Source: Candidatus Bathyarchaeota archaeon
GTDB lineage: Archaea; Thermoproteota; Bathyarchaeia; TCS64
Assembly: GCA_020697635.1 (NCBI GenBank)
Contig: JAEHCT010000020.1
Location: forward strand, 1 to 12,424
Direction: 5' to 3'
DNA: 12,424 bases
The notes under the pieces were generated by a model. The model was not told the DNA's origin and made no database searches. It saw only the letters and a program-made list of their open reading frames with translations. Below are positions 6,599-12,424 of the stretch, one piece after another. The position numbers were made by a program, and so were the translations under genes. Numbering within the stretch: position 1 is the first letter of the stretch; every line of letters starts with the position of its first letter.

Positions 6599-7060
6599 TT
6601 GAAGCGCATCACCGTAAAGGCGGAGAGATGCGCCGGCTGCCGTCAATGCGAGATGGTCTGCAGCTTCCACCACACCAAGAAGTTCAGCCCTGAGACCTCC
6701 AGAGTGACCGTGATAAAGGACGACCGCCTCGGACTGGACTACCCGCTGATGTGCCGCCAGTGCAGCGAATGCCTACCACTGAAGGCCTGCCCAACCCAGG
6801 CCATAAACAGAGAAGGAGGCTCCATCACGGTGGATTGGCAGGCATGCATCGGCTGCGGCGCATGCGTCGAGGAATGCCGCCACGAAGCCATGAAGCTACA
6901 CGACGGTAAAGCCCTTATATGCGATCTATGCGGCGGCGAACCCGAGTGTGTGGCTAGGTGCCCCACCGGGGCGTTGAGTTACGCGGAAGCCCCTGAGTTC
7001 AGCGAGACGCCGTGGGACGCCTTCAACAGGATGAAAGAGGAGTGGGGCATACATGGCTAG
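6599..7060 (+). CDS. Four-cluster polyferredoxin, electron-transfer partner of the AOR
   Basis: 153 residues with exactly 16 Cys in four groups: 11/14/17/21, 52/55/58/64, 83/86/89/93 and 108/111/117/121, enough for four [4Fe-4S] clusters. This is the HycB/DmsB-like iron-sulfur subunit layout, as in AorB-type subunits that accompany aldehyde oxidoreductases. No twin-Arg signal is present, so it is cytoplasmic. The role is to take electrons from the tungsten enzyme encoded by the next gene and pass them to ferredoxin, NAD(P) or another acceptor; the acceptor cannot be told from sequence. The start must be TTG: a stop lies two codons upstream and the first in-frame ATG (Met19) falls after the first three cluster ligands. 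The 3' end overlaps the AOR gene by 8 bases, implying coupled translation. Confidence 0.88.
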   Translation: MKRITVKAERCAGCRQCEMVCSFHHTKKFSPETSRVTVIKDDRLGLDYPLMCRQCSECLPLKACPTQAINREGGSITVDWQACIGCGACVEECRHEAMKLHDGKALICDLCGGEPECVARCPTGALSYAEAPEFSETPWDAFNRMKEEWGIHG

Positions 7061-8933
7061 GATACACGGCTACACGGGGAAAGCCCTCAGAGTCGACCTC
7101 ACCGACCAGGCCTACGAGACGGAGAGGATCACCGAAGCCGAGATGAGGGGCTACCTAGGGGGGAGGGGGTTCAACGCCAAGAGGCTCTACGACGAGGTGG
7201 GTGCCGGCGTCGATCCGCTGGGCCCCGGGAACAAGCTCATCTTCGGCACGGGGCCCCTCGTGGGGACCATGTTCCCCACGGCTAGCAGGTTCAACGTCTC
7301 GGCCAAGAGCCCCCACACGGGGATACTAGGGGACAGCAACGCCGGAGGCCACTTCGCACCCGAGATGAAGTTCGCCGGCTACGACCAGATGATACTGGAG
7401 GGGAGGAGCCCCTCACCCGTATACGTATACGTCAAGGACGACCGGGTGGAGTTCAGGGACGCCTCGGCGATAAAGGGGCGCACAGTCTTCGAGGCCGACG
7501 GCTTCATCAAGAGCGAGCTCGGGGACAGACGGGTCCAGACGGTTATATGCGGGCCAGCGGCGGAGAAAGGCGTGAGGTACGGCGGGCTCTTCGCCAACCA
7601 GGTGAGGGCGGCCTCCAGGACGGGGATGGGAACCGTGATGGCCTCGAAGAACGTGAAGGCCTTAGCGGTCAGAGGCACCGGACACGTGGAGGTGGCGGAG
7701 CCAGAGGAGTTCGAGAGGATGGTCCTGGAGCTGGAGCAGGAGATCAGGGGGCACGAGCAGTACCCCGGAAGGATGCTCATGGGCACCACCAGGATACTCA
7801 TGATGGCCAACGACGCCGGGTTCCTCCCCACGAGGAACTACACGTCCGGAGTATACGAGGACGCCGGCATGGTGAGCGGCGAGAGGCTGGCCGAGGAGTA
7901 CAACGTCAAGAACAGGGGTTGCTTCGCGTGCACCATACCCTGCAGCAGGGTCTACTCCGTCAGAGAAGGGCCCCACAAGGGGCTGCACGGCGAGGGCCCC
8001 GAGTACGAGGCCCTGGGGAGCTTCACGAGCCGAATAGGCAACAACGACTTGGAGCTGGCCCTGAAGGCGATCGACCTCTGCAACCAGCTTGGGCTAGACA
8101 TACTCACCGTAGCCGGGTGCGTCGGCTGGGCCATGGAGCTCTACGAGGCCGGAGAGCTAACCGTCAAGGATACGGGCGGGCTAGAGCTCACGTGGGGGAA
8201 CGGGAAGGCGCTCCTCACGCTGATACGGCGGATAGCGGACAGGGAGGGCTTCGGGGACGTCCTCGCCGACGGCTCCGTCGAGGCGGCGGAGAGGCTGGGC
8301 AGGGGCATGGAGCGGACCATACAGGTTAAGGGGATGGACCTGATCATGGCCGATCCGCGGGGCCTCAAGGGCTTCGGCCTCGGCTACGCCGTCGCCAGCA
8401 GAGGCGGCGACCATCTGAGGAGCGAGCCGTTCTTGGAGCTGAGCGACGACCCGGAGATAGGGGAGAGGATGTTCGGCATCCCCGAGTCCACGCTGAGGCT
8501 CGCCGACAGGGGGAAGGGGCGGCTCGTAAGCTACTTCGAGGACTGGAACGCCGTCATAGACTCCTTGGAGCCATGCAAGAACATAATGCAGAACATGATG
8601 CTTCTGCCCTTCGAGAGAGCCGCCGAGGCACTGGAGGTGGCGACGGGGCTCAGGGTGACGCCGGAGGAGATGAGAGAGGCTGGGGCTAGGATAGTGACGC
8701 TGGAGAGGATGTATGGGGTGCGCGAGGGCGTGTCACGGGTCGACGACAGCCTCCCACCCCGGTTCAGAGAATCACCCCTCGGGGAGGGAGCCAGCGGCGG
8801 GACCGTCGTGGACCTAGACCTCATGCTTGACGAGTACTACGCCGAGAGGGGGTGGGACGCGGCGACCGGACACCCGACGCCTGGCACCCTCCAGAGGCTG
8901 GGGCTGGGCTTCGCCGTGAAAGACCTCCCCTGA
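7053..8933 (+). CDS. aor: Aldehyde:ferredoxin oxidoreductase (tungsten/molybdenum bis-pyranopterin enzyme)
   Basis: A complete 626-residue protein of normal AOR length. The N-terminal domain has GYTGKALRVDLT and YLGGRGFNAKRLYDE, and the pterin region has ASRFNVSAKSPHTG (77-90). The single [4Fe-4S] cluster ligands are C290, C293 and C297 (CFACTIPC) plus C508 (LEPCKN), closely matching spacing in Pyrococcus AOR. GPEYEALGSF (315-324) and RGGDHLRSEPF (450-460, His454) supply the active-site Glu/His positions known in the family. It oxidises aldehydes to carboxylic acids with low-potential electrons passed to the polyferredoxin encoded just upstream; whether the metal is W or Mo, and which aldehyde, cannot be read here (AOR, FOR, GOR and WOR types are alike at this level). 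GAGGAGTGGGG lies just before the ATG. It is the last gene of a two-gene operon. Confidence 0.93.
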   Translation: MARIHGYTGKALRVDLTDQAYETERITEAEMRGYLGGRGFNAKRLYDEVGAGVDPLGPGNKLIFGTGPLVGTMFPTASRFNVSAKSPHTGILGDSNAGGHFAPEMKFAGYDQMILEGRSPSPVYVYVKDDRVEFRDASAIKGRTVFEADGFIKSELGDRRVQTVICGPAAEKGVRYGGLFANQVRAASRTGMGTVMASKNVKALAVRGTGHVEVAEPEEFERMVLELEQEIRGHEQYPGRMLMGTTRILMMANDAGFLPTRNYTSGVYEDAGMVSGERLAEEYNVKNRGCFACTIPCSRVYSVREGPHKGLHGEGPEYEALGSFTSRIGNNDLELALKAIDLCNQLGLDILTVAGCVGWAMELYEAGELTVKDTGGLELTWGNGKALLTLIRRIADREGFGDVLADGSVEAAERLGRGMERTIQVKGMDLIMADPRGLKGFGLGYAVASRGGDHLRSEPFLELSDDPEIGERMFGIPESTLRLADRGKGRLVSYFEDWNAVIDSLEPCKNIMQNMMLLPFERAAEALEVATGLRVTPEEMREAGARIVTLERMYGVREGVSRVDDSLPPRFRESPLGEGASGGTVVDLDLMLDEYYAERGWDAATGHPTPGTLQRLGLGFAVKDLP

Positions 8934-8947
8934 CCGACCCGCCTTCA

Positions 8948-8959
8948 ATAAATTTATTA
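8948..8959 (+). promoter_or_regulatory. TATA box of the small zinc protein
   Basis: AATAAATTTATT is a perfect 12-bp AT palindrome, centred about 40 bases before ATG 8994, right for an archaeal promoter with a start near 8979 and a leader of about 15 bases. Being symmetrical it could also act on the other strand, but no gene lies that way. Confidence 0.5.
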
Positions 8960-8960
8960 G

Positions 8961-8992
8961 TCCGGGTGATGTCCCGGAGATACGGTAACCGT
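8961..8992. repeat. Hairpin plus palindrome between TATA box and zinc-protein start
   Basis: TCCGGG (8961-8966) pairs with CCCGGA (8973-8978) around a six-base loop. Four bases later comes a perfect odd palindrome, ACGGT-A-ACCGT (8982-8992), which ends one base before the ATG. Both lie over the expected transcript start, a usual repressor position. The palindrome contains GGTAA, as do the sites at 6449-6508, but the flanks differ. Confidence 0.4.
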
Positions 8993-8993
8993 T

Positions 8994-9170
8994 ATGCCCA
9001 TCTGCGAGATCTGTGGTATGGAGGTGCTGGACGTCCACGTCTGCGTCGAGTGCGAGGCCAAGTTCTGTGACGAGTGCGGCGACGTCAAGACGAAGCTGTG
9101 CTACGACTGCATTGGCTGGGAGGACAGCCCCCTGGGTGATGAAGTCTGGGAGGAAGAACACCTCAACTAG
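8994..9170 (+). CDS. 58-residue eight-Cys zinc-binding protein (B-box/RING-like spacing)
   Basis: A short gene from ATG 8994 to TAG. The protein has four CxxC knuckles: C4/C7, C17/C20, C25/C28 and C36/C39, with the order C-x2-C-x9-C-x2-C-x4-C-x2-C-x7-C-x2-C. This resembles cross-braced B-box or RING-like zinc fingers binding two Zn ions, with Cys in place of the usual final His pair. The C-terminal 17 residues are strongly acidic (EDSPLGDEVWEEEHLN) and probably disordered. It has its own TATA box and is followed 48 bases later by the DGQHR gene on the same strand, so the two may be cotranscribed. Function is unknown; small two-zinc proteins like this usually act as protein-protein or nucleic-acid adaptors. 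Codon use (GAG, GTC, AAG) matches its neighbours, supporting a real gene. Confidence 0.7.
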   Translation: MPICEICGMEVLDVHVCVECEAKFCDECGDVKTKLCYDCIGWEDSPLGDEVWEEEHLN

Positions 9171-9190
9171 AATAGTTACTGTTATCTTTT

Positions 9191-9203
9191 ACTATTCAAT
9201 AGT
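9191..9203. repeat. Palindrome ACTATT-C-AATAGT before the DGQHR gene
   Basis: A perfect inverted repeat with 6-bp arms and a one-base centre, 16 bases before the TTG start. A third copy of the half-site (GAATAGT) lies at 9170-9176, overlapping the zinc-protein stop codon. Together they make a candidate operator in an AT-rich 48-base gap. Confidence 0.35.
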
Positions 9204-9218
9204 CATTTAGGGGCTAAG

Positions 9219-10346
9219 TTGCAGCTGGATGCGTTCAGCATCACCCAGCGCGGAGGACTTGAAGGCGTAGACATCTACATAACCGTCTTCAAGGCCAAGG
9301 ACATCGTCGACAGGTATAGGATAGACCGCTGGACCATGGATAACTCCGAGGGGTACCAGCGTATGCCCTCGGAGAGCAGGCTCAAGGATCGGCGGGGCAG
9401 CCCCGTGCGCTACCTGGTACGCGAGTGGGGATGCTTCCCCACGTCTATACTCCTGAATATAAAGGGCGACGTGAGATACGTGAAGGAGAAGGACCTGGGC
9501 TGGTTCAGCTACGGGATGCTGGACACGGGCGACGAGAGTTTCTGGCTCATAGACGGGCAGCACAGGGTGGAGGCGCTCAAACGGGCCATCGAGCGCAACC
9601 AGGACTTCGAGGACTACCCCGTCATAGCGAGCATCATGAAGCTCCCGGAGCGTTTCGACGAGATGATGCTCTTCTACATCGTCAACAAGAGGCAGAGGAG
9701 CGTGCCAACCGACCTGGTCTACAGGCACCTACAGAGGATGCTTTGGAAACGCGGGAAGCAGTGGGTCATGGATTTCGAGGGCAGCAAGGGCGTGAGGATA
9801 GGGCTGGCCACGGAGGTGGTGGACATACTGAACCAGAGCCCCCAGAGCCCGTGGCACGGCAGGATACAGATCGTGGGCGAGCGTAGACACGAGAACCACA
9901 TAGTCTCGGACAGCCATCTCATCAGATCCGTCTCCAACCTGCTCAGGGAGAACATACTCAAGGGGATGCCGGTGAGCGACATAGCGCGGCTCCTCATAGA
10001 CTACTGGAACGCCGTGTACCAGCTGTACCCCGAGTGCTTCACGGATCCCCAAGCCTACACCCTCCTCGGCACCCCCGGGATACAGGCGATGCACATGCTG
10101 TTCCCCCTGATCTACTCCAAGTGCATCCAGGAGAACAGGGTCGAGGAGATCGCCATGGAGACGCACCTGGAGAAGCTTATGGGGAAGACGCCGGGCCACA
10201 CCATGCCCGAGCTCCAGGGCCCGGTCGACTCGGGGTTCTGGTCCAAGACCCATGGACCCCTGATTGCCTTGTCCACGGGGCGGCAGAGCCGGGAGGCGCT
10301 GTACGAGGGGCTCGTGGAGAAGATCAGGCTCACGGAGGAGGGCTAG
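9219..10346 (+). CDS. Orphan DGQHR-domain (DndB-like) protein
   Basis: 375 residues. The hallmark IDGQHRVEALKRA lies at 111-123, followed by a FYIVNKRQRSVPTDL segment (152-166) that matches the second conserved block of DGQHR proteins (hydrophobic-IN...-polar...-P). The fold is ParB/Srx-like. The best known relative is DndB, the regulator of DNA phosphorothioation clusters; many stand-alone DGQHR proteins have no known role. No dndA/C/D/E, restriction or methyltransferase gene is in the window. The C-terminal half (about 185-340) is helical, with no recognised domain. The start is TTG at 9219, supported by AGGGG five bases before it and by a stop at 9168 upstream in frame; the first ATG is codon 40. 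The TAG lies in a CTAG shared with the convergent cyclophilin-like gene. Confidence 0.82.
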   Translation: MQLDAFSITQRGGLEGVDIYITVFKAKDIVDRYRIDRWTMDNSEGYQRMPSESRLKDRRGSPVRYLVREWGCFPTSILLNIKGDVRYVKEKDLGWFSYGMLDTGDESFWLIDGQHRVEALKRAIERNQDFEDYPVIASIMKLPERFDEMMLFYIVNKRQRSVPTDLVYRHLQRMLWKRGKQWVMDFEGSKGVRIGLATEVVDILNQSPQSPWHGRIQIVGERRHENHIVSDSHLIRSVSNLLRENILKGMPVSDIARLLIDYWNAVYQLYPECFTDPQAYTLLGTPGIQAMHMLFPLIYSKCIQENRVEEIAMETHLEKLMGKTPGHTMPELQGPVDSGFWSKTHGPLIALSTGRQSREALYEGLVEKIRLTEEG

Positions 10347-10717
10347 ACCCTCTCGATCCTGACCCTCTCCCCGCTCCGTACCTTCTTGAAGACCTTCGGG
10401 TCTCCCTCAACCTTACCGAAGACGTTAACGGCGCTGGCGGGCCTTATCTCGTCGCCTCTGCTCGCCGGGGTCCTGCCGAAGAATATGCAGAACGCGTTCC
10501 CCGGCGGCCAGTACGCGAGATCGCCCAACTCGACTACCTCCCTCGGGTTCTCGGGGTCGGCGTCCACCGGTATGCCGAAGTATATCTCGTCTCCCCAGGT
10601 GTTGGCCCTCGCCTCGATGGGCAGCGCCTCCCATACTGCCTTCGCGGTGTCCGGGCTCTCATCCGTGAGGCTCGCCTCCACGGGCCCCGTCGCGTTCGTA
10701 ACTATCCTGATCCTCAT
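10343..10717 (-). CDS. Cyclophilin-like-fold protein (TM1367/DUF369-type)
   Basis: 124 residues from ATG 10717. The blocks EALPIEARANTWGDEIYFGI, ENPREVVELGDLAYWPPGNA, FCIFFGRTP and RPASAVNVFGKVEGD match, in order and spacing, the TM1367-type family whose known structures have a cyclophilin-like beta-barrel. Prolyl-isomerase activity is not established for this family, and the gene is not a canonical cyclophilin. There is no signal peptide or membrane helix, so the protein is cytoplasmic. No ribosome site precedes the ATG; with a TATA-like element about 38 bases upstream the transcript would be near leaderless. The gene converges on the DGQHR gene (4-base overlap) and diverges from the permease fusion. 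Confidence 0.85.
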   Translation of the reverse strand: MRIRIVTNATGPVEASLTDESPDTAKAVWEALPIEARANTWGDEIYFGIPVDADPENPREVVELGDLAYWPPGNAFCIFFGRTPASRGDEIRPASAVNVFGKVEGDPKVFKKVRSGERVRIERV

Positions 10718-10751
10718 TTCATGTATGTTTTCGTGCGAGCGAACGCTTAAG

Positions 10752-10759
10752 GTTTTTAC
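10752..10759. promoter_or_regulatory. Candidate shared divergent promoter box
   Basis: GTTTTTAC (GTAAAAAC on the other strand) sits almost midway in the 74-base gap, about 36 bases before ATG 10792 and 38 bases before ATG 10717. Both distances fit archaeal TATA-to-start spacing with leaders of about 10 bases. No canonical TATA box is present, so this is the best available candidate. Confidence 0.3.
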
Positions 10760-10791
10760 CCTAGTCTTGGGTATAGTGTGGGATCAACATC

Positions 10792-12424
10792 ATGCGCTTC
10801 AGATGCGGACTATCAGTCATCGTCATCTTAACGTTAATACTGGCGTTTCAGCCGGTATCATCCGTCAGCGCTCTGAGCGGCATCGTCCACGACCAAGATG
10901 GGGCACCCATATTGGGCGCCCAGGTGATGTTCATTATGGGGACGAGTTATCTAGACTCAACCGCCTCGGCGTTGGACGGCTTCTTCAGCATCGACGGCGA
11001 GTATGAGAGCGGAACCTTGATCGTCTTCCATGACGACTCTGACACGTTGGGCGTCGACCATATCCCGTACTTGGAAGAGGTCGTTGACTTCGAGGCTGAG
11101 CTTGACATAACCCTCCTTCCGGCCAGCTCCATAGTCATCGAGGGCAGCCTCATGTACGTCGACACGGAGAACCTCGCCCTCCACGCAAAGTATGAGGTAA
11201 TGGACATCGCCAACGAGACGCTCAAGCCGTCGGGCATACCACTCATCTACGGCTCGTTCTCAAACGAGATGAACCTACTAGAGCTGCCTAAGGGGCACAT
11301 CGTCGTACCCTCCGGGTCTATCGTGAAGGTGGCTGTGAACAGCACGTTCCTGCTGGGCTCAAACGTGATCTCGAGAAGCTTCACGACCAGAGAGACTCTC
11401 ACAGCGCCTAGGGGAGGGGTAGCGGTTCTCGACGTACGAGAGTACAGCCTTCTCCTGAACTTGAGGATCGCCTCAGACGCCGAGATCGCCTTGGATAGGG
11501 GGCTCGAGGAGATGAAAGGATACGGGTTCTACCTAACCAAACAGGAGGGAGCCTACGGCACCGCTTTGCGGCAGGTCTCCGAGGCAAGGAAACTGTACGA
11601 GGAGGGGCAGTACACCGAGAGCTACGACTCCCTAAAGAAGGGCTACATAACCCTGGACCACACCCTGGGGGAGCTTGACGGCATGTACAGGGACGCCAGC
11701 CTGTCCGTGTACATACTGATCATCTTCCTAGCAGCAGCGTCGCTTATGGCTGGTTACCTGCTGGCTGACGGGGTGACGCGGCTCGGCGTCGACGCAGTAC
11801 TATCCGCGGGAAGCCTGGCTACGCTGTACCTGTTCTACCCGGGTTCGAGGATAATAGCGTTAAGCGACTTCGCTTCCGTCTGCGTCGCGGCTGTAATAGC
11901 GCTTTCTTTACTCGGCATCATACTCCCAAGGTTTTTCAGCGTCGGCTCAGGAGGCAGGGTCCACACTAGGAACCTGATCATACCCGTCTTCAGCATCGCC
12001 AAGCGCAGCCTCAGGCGGCGGAGGCTGAGGTTCATCCTCACACTGGTCTCCATCACCCTCCTTGTGATGAGCTTCGTCACGCTCACAAGCTTCTCGGAGG
12101 GGTACGGCATCATCGAGGACACCTATCCGAAGAAAGGCGAGTGGGAGGGGGCCTCCATAAGGGATGGATCGTGGAGCCGGAGCGATCCAACCTTCATCCT
12201 CCTCACCGAGGCGGAGATGGACTGGCTCACCTCCAACCCAGAGGTGGAGTACCTTTCACCGAAAGCCGAGAACGACCCTCAGCGTAGGCCATACATCTGG
12301 ATCCTAGGGGAGCCTGTGATGGGCGTTGTCGGCGTAGACTCGTATGAGGGCGAAACCGTGAACCTTGGGGGAATACTCCTCCAAGGTGACCTCCCGGACG
12401 AGAACGGCGTACTAATCCCCAGCG
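10792..12424 (+). CDS. FtsX/MacB-type permease with N-terminal signal peptide and carboxypeptidase-regulatory-like domain (3' end outside window)
   Basis: The frame from ATG 10792 runs 544 codons without a stop to the window edge. Signal peptide: RFR, hydrophobic core 7-19, likely cleavage after SSVSA (27). Residues about 28-110 form a CarboxypepD_reg/CNA-B-like Ig domain (SGIVHDQDGAPILGAQVMF, then DGFFSIDG). About 110-225 is beta-rich; about 228-298 is helical and charged. Three helices follow (about 304-324, 333-350, 358-379), then a basic linker and SIAKRSLRRRRLRFILTLVS with TM at about 413-434, the typical start of an FtsX/MacB permease module, leading into its extracytoplasmic domain. 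The remaining permease helices must lie beyond the edge. The likely role is the membrane part of an ABC mechanotransmission or export complex, partner ATPase outside the window. A stop codon (TAG 10774) upstream in frame fixes the start; there is no strong ribosome site. Confidence 0.82.
   Translation, partial: MRFRCGLSVIVILTLILAFQPVSSVSALSGIVHDQDGAPILGAQVMFIMGTSYLDSTASALDGFFSIDGEYESGTLIVFHDDSDTLGVDHIPYLEEVVDFEAELDITLLPASSIVIEGSLMYVDTENLALHAKYEVMDIANETLKPSGIPLIYGSFSNEMNLLELPKGHIVVPSGSIVKVAVNSTFLLGSNVISRSFTTRETLTAPRGGVAVLDVREYSLLLNLRIASDAEIALDRGLEEMKGYGFYLTKQEGAYGTALRQVSEARKLYEEGQYTESYDSLKKGYITLDHTLGELDGMYRDASLSVYILIIFLAAASLMAGYLLADGVTRLGVDAVLSAGSLATLYLFYPGSRIIALSDFASVCVAAVIALSLLGIILPRFFSVGSGGRVHTRNLIIPVFSIAKRSLRRRRLRFILTLVSITLLVMSFVTLTSFSEGYGIIEDTYPKKGEWEGASIRDGSWSRSDPTFILLTEAEMDWLTSNPEVEYLSPKAENDPQRRPYIWILGEPVMGVVGVDSYEGETVNLGGILLQGDLPDENGVLIPS

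Noticed and set aside
6479..6673. 64-codon minus-strand frame in the divergent control region
   Set aside because: It overlaps the operator palindrome and the start of the polyferredoxin gene, and its protein shows no family features.
7547..8329. Long second plus-strand frame inside the AOR gene
   Set aside because: It is an out-of-frame shadow of the AOR coding sequence, rich in Arg and Gly as expected for GC-rich DNA; the AOR frame has all catalytic motifs.
10034..10750. Plus-strand frame crossing the DGQHR 3' end and the cyclophilin-like gene
   Set aside because: It is a shadow of two well-supported genes and encodes Pro/Gly/Arg-rich sequence without motifs.
11835..12122. Minus-strand frame of 95 codons near the right edge
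   Set aside because: It lies wholly inside the long plus-strand permease frame, which has a signal peptide, membrane helices and an FtsX motif.

Overview
The window looks like chromosomal DNA from a GC-rich archaeon, probably a thermophilic Thermoproteota-type lineage; Bathyarchaeia is my best guess, from gene content only. The archaeal signs are TATA-type promoter boxes about 35-45 bp before starts, GGAGG-type ribosome sites mixed with leaderless or TTG starts, Arg codons dominated by AGG/AGA and many ATA Ile codons, an aldehyde:ferredoxin oxidoreductase with a polyferredoxin partner, and an ABC exporter operon containing a secreted COG1361-type protein. No rRNA, tRNA, CRISPR array, transposase or integrase is visible.

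Layout. (1) 1-1395, plus strand: the 3' end of a prephenate dehydrogenase-like gene, then a short PLP-dependent threonine-dehydratase-type gene three bases later. (2) 1392-2617, minus strand: a small HTH protein with a Cys cluster, overlapping a two-TM bacterial-PH-domain membrane protein. (3) 2618-2917: a 300-base gap with a T-tract, a GC-rich hairpin and a weak promoter box. (4) 2918-6395, minus strand: a complete three-gene exporter operon (LolD/MacB-type ATPase, secreted multi-Ig COG1361-type protein, MacB/FtsX-type permease). (5) 6396-6598: a divergent AT-rich control region with a 12+12 bp palindrome and further GGTAA/TTACC half-sites around a TATA box. (6) 6599-8933, plus strand: a 16-Cys polyferredoxin and a tungsten/molybdenum aldehyde:ferredoxin oxidoreductase, overlapping by 8 bases. 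(7) 8994-10346, plus strand: a 58-residue, eight-Cys, B-box-like zinc protein and an orphan DGQHR-domain protein. (8) 10343-10717, minus strand: a TM1367-type cyclophilin-like protein. (9) 10792 to the right edge, plus strand: a large gene cut off by the window, encoding a signal peptide, a carboxypeptidase-regulatory-like Ig domain, a helical region, membrane helices and the start of an FtsX/MacB permease module.

How the parts fit. The minus operon (4) reads as one envelope exporter or mechanotransmission complex: cytoplasmic ATPase, membrane permease and an extracytoplasmic Ig-like partner. The plus operon (6) reads as a redox module that oxidises an aldehyde and passes electrons through a four-cluster polyferredoxin. 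Both are driven from region (5), so the palindromes there are candidates for shared regulation. Two convergent gene pairs meet in a shared CTAG that supplies both TAG stops. The least explained parts are the zinc protein/DGQHR pair, the permease fusion at the right edge, and the palindromes in regions (5) and (7).
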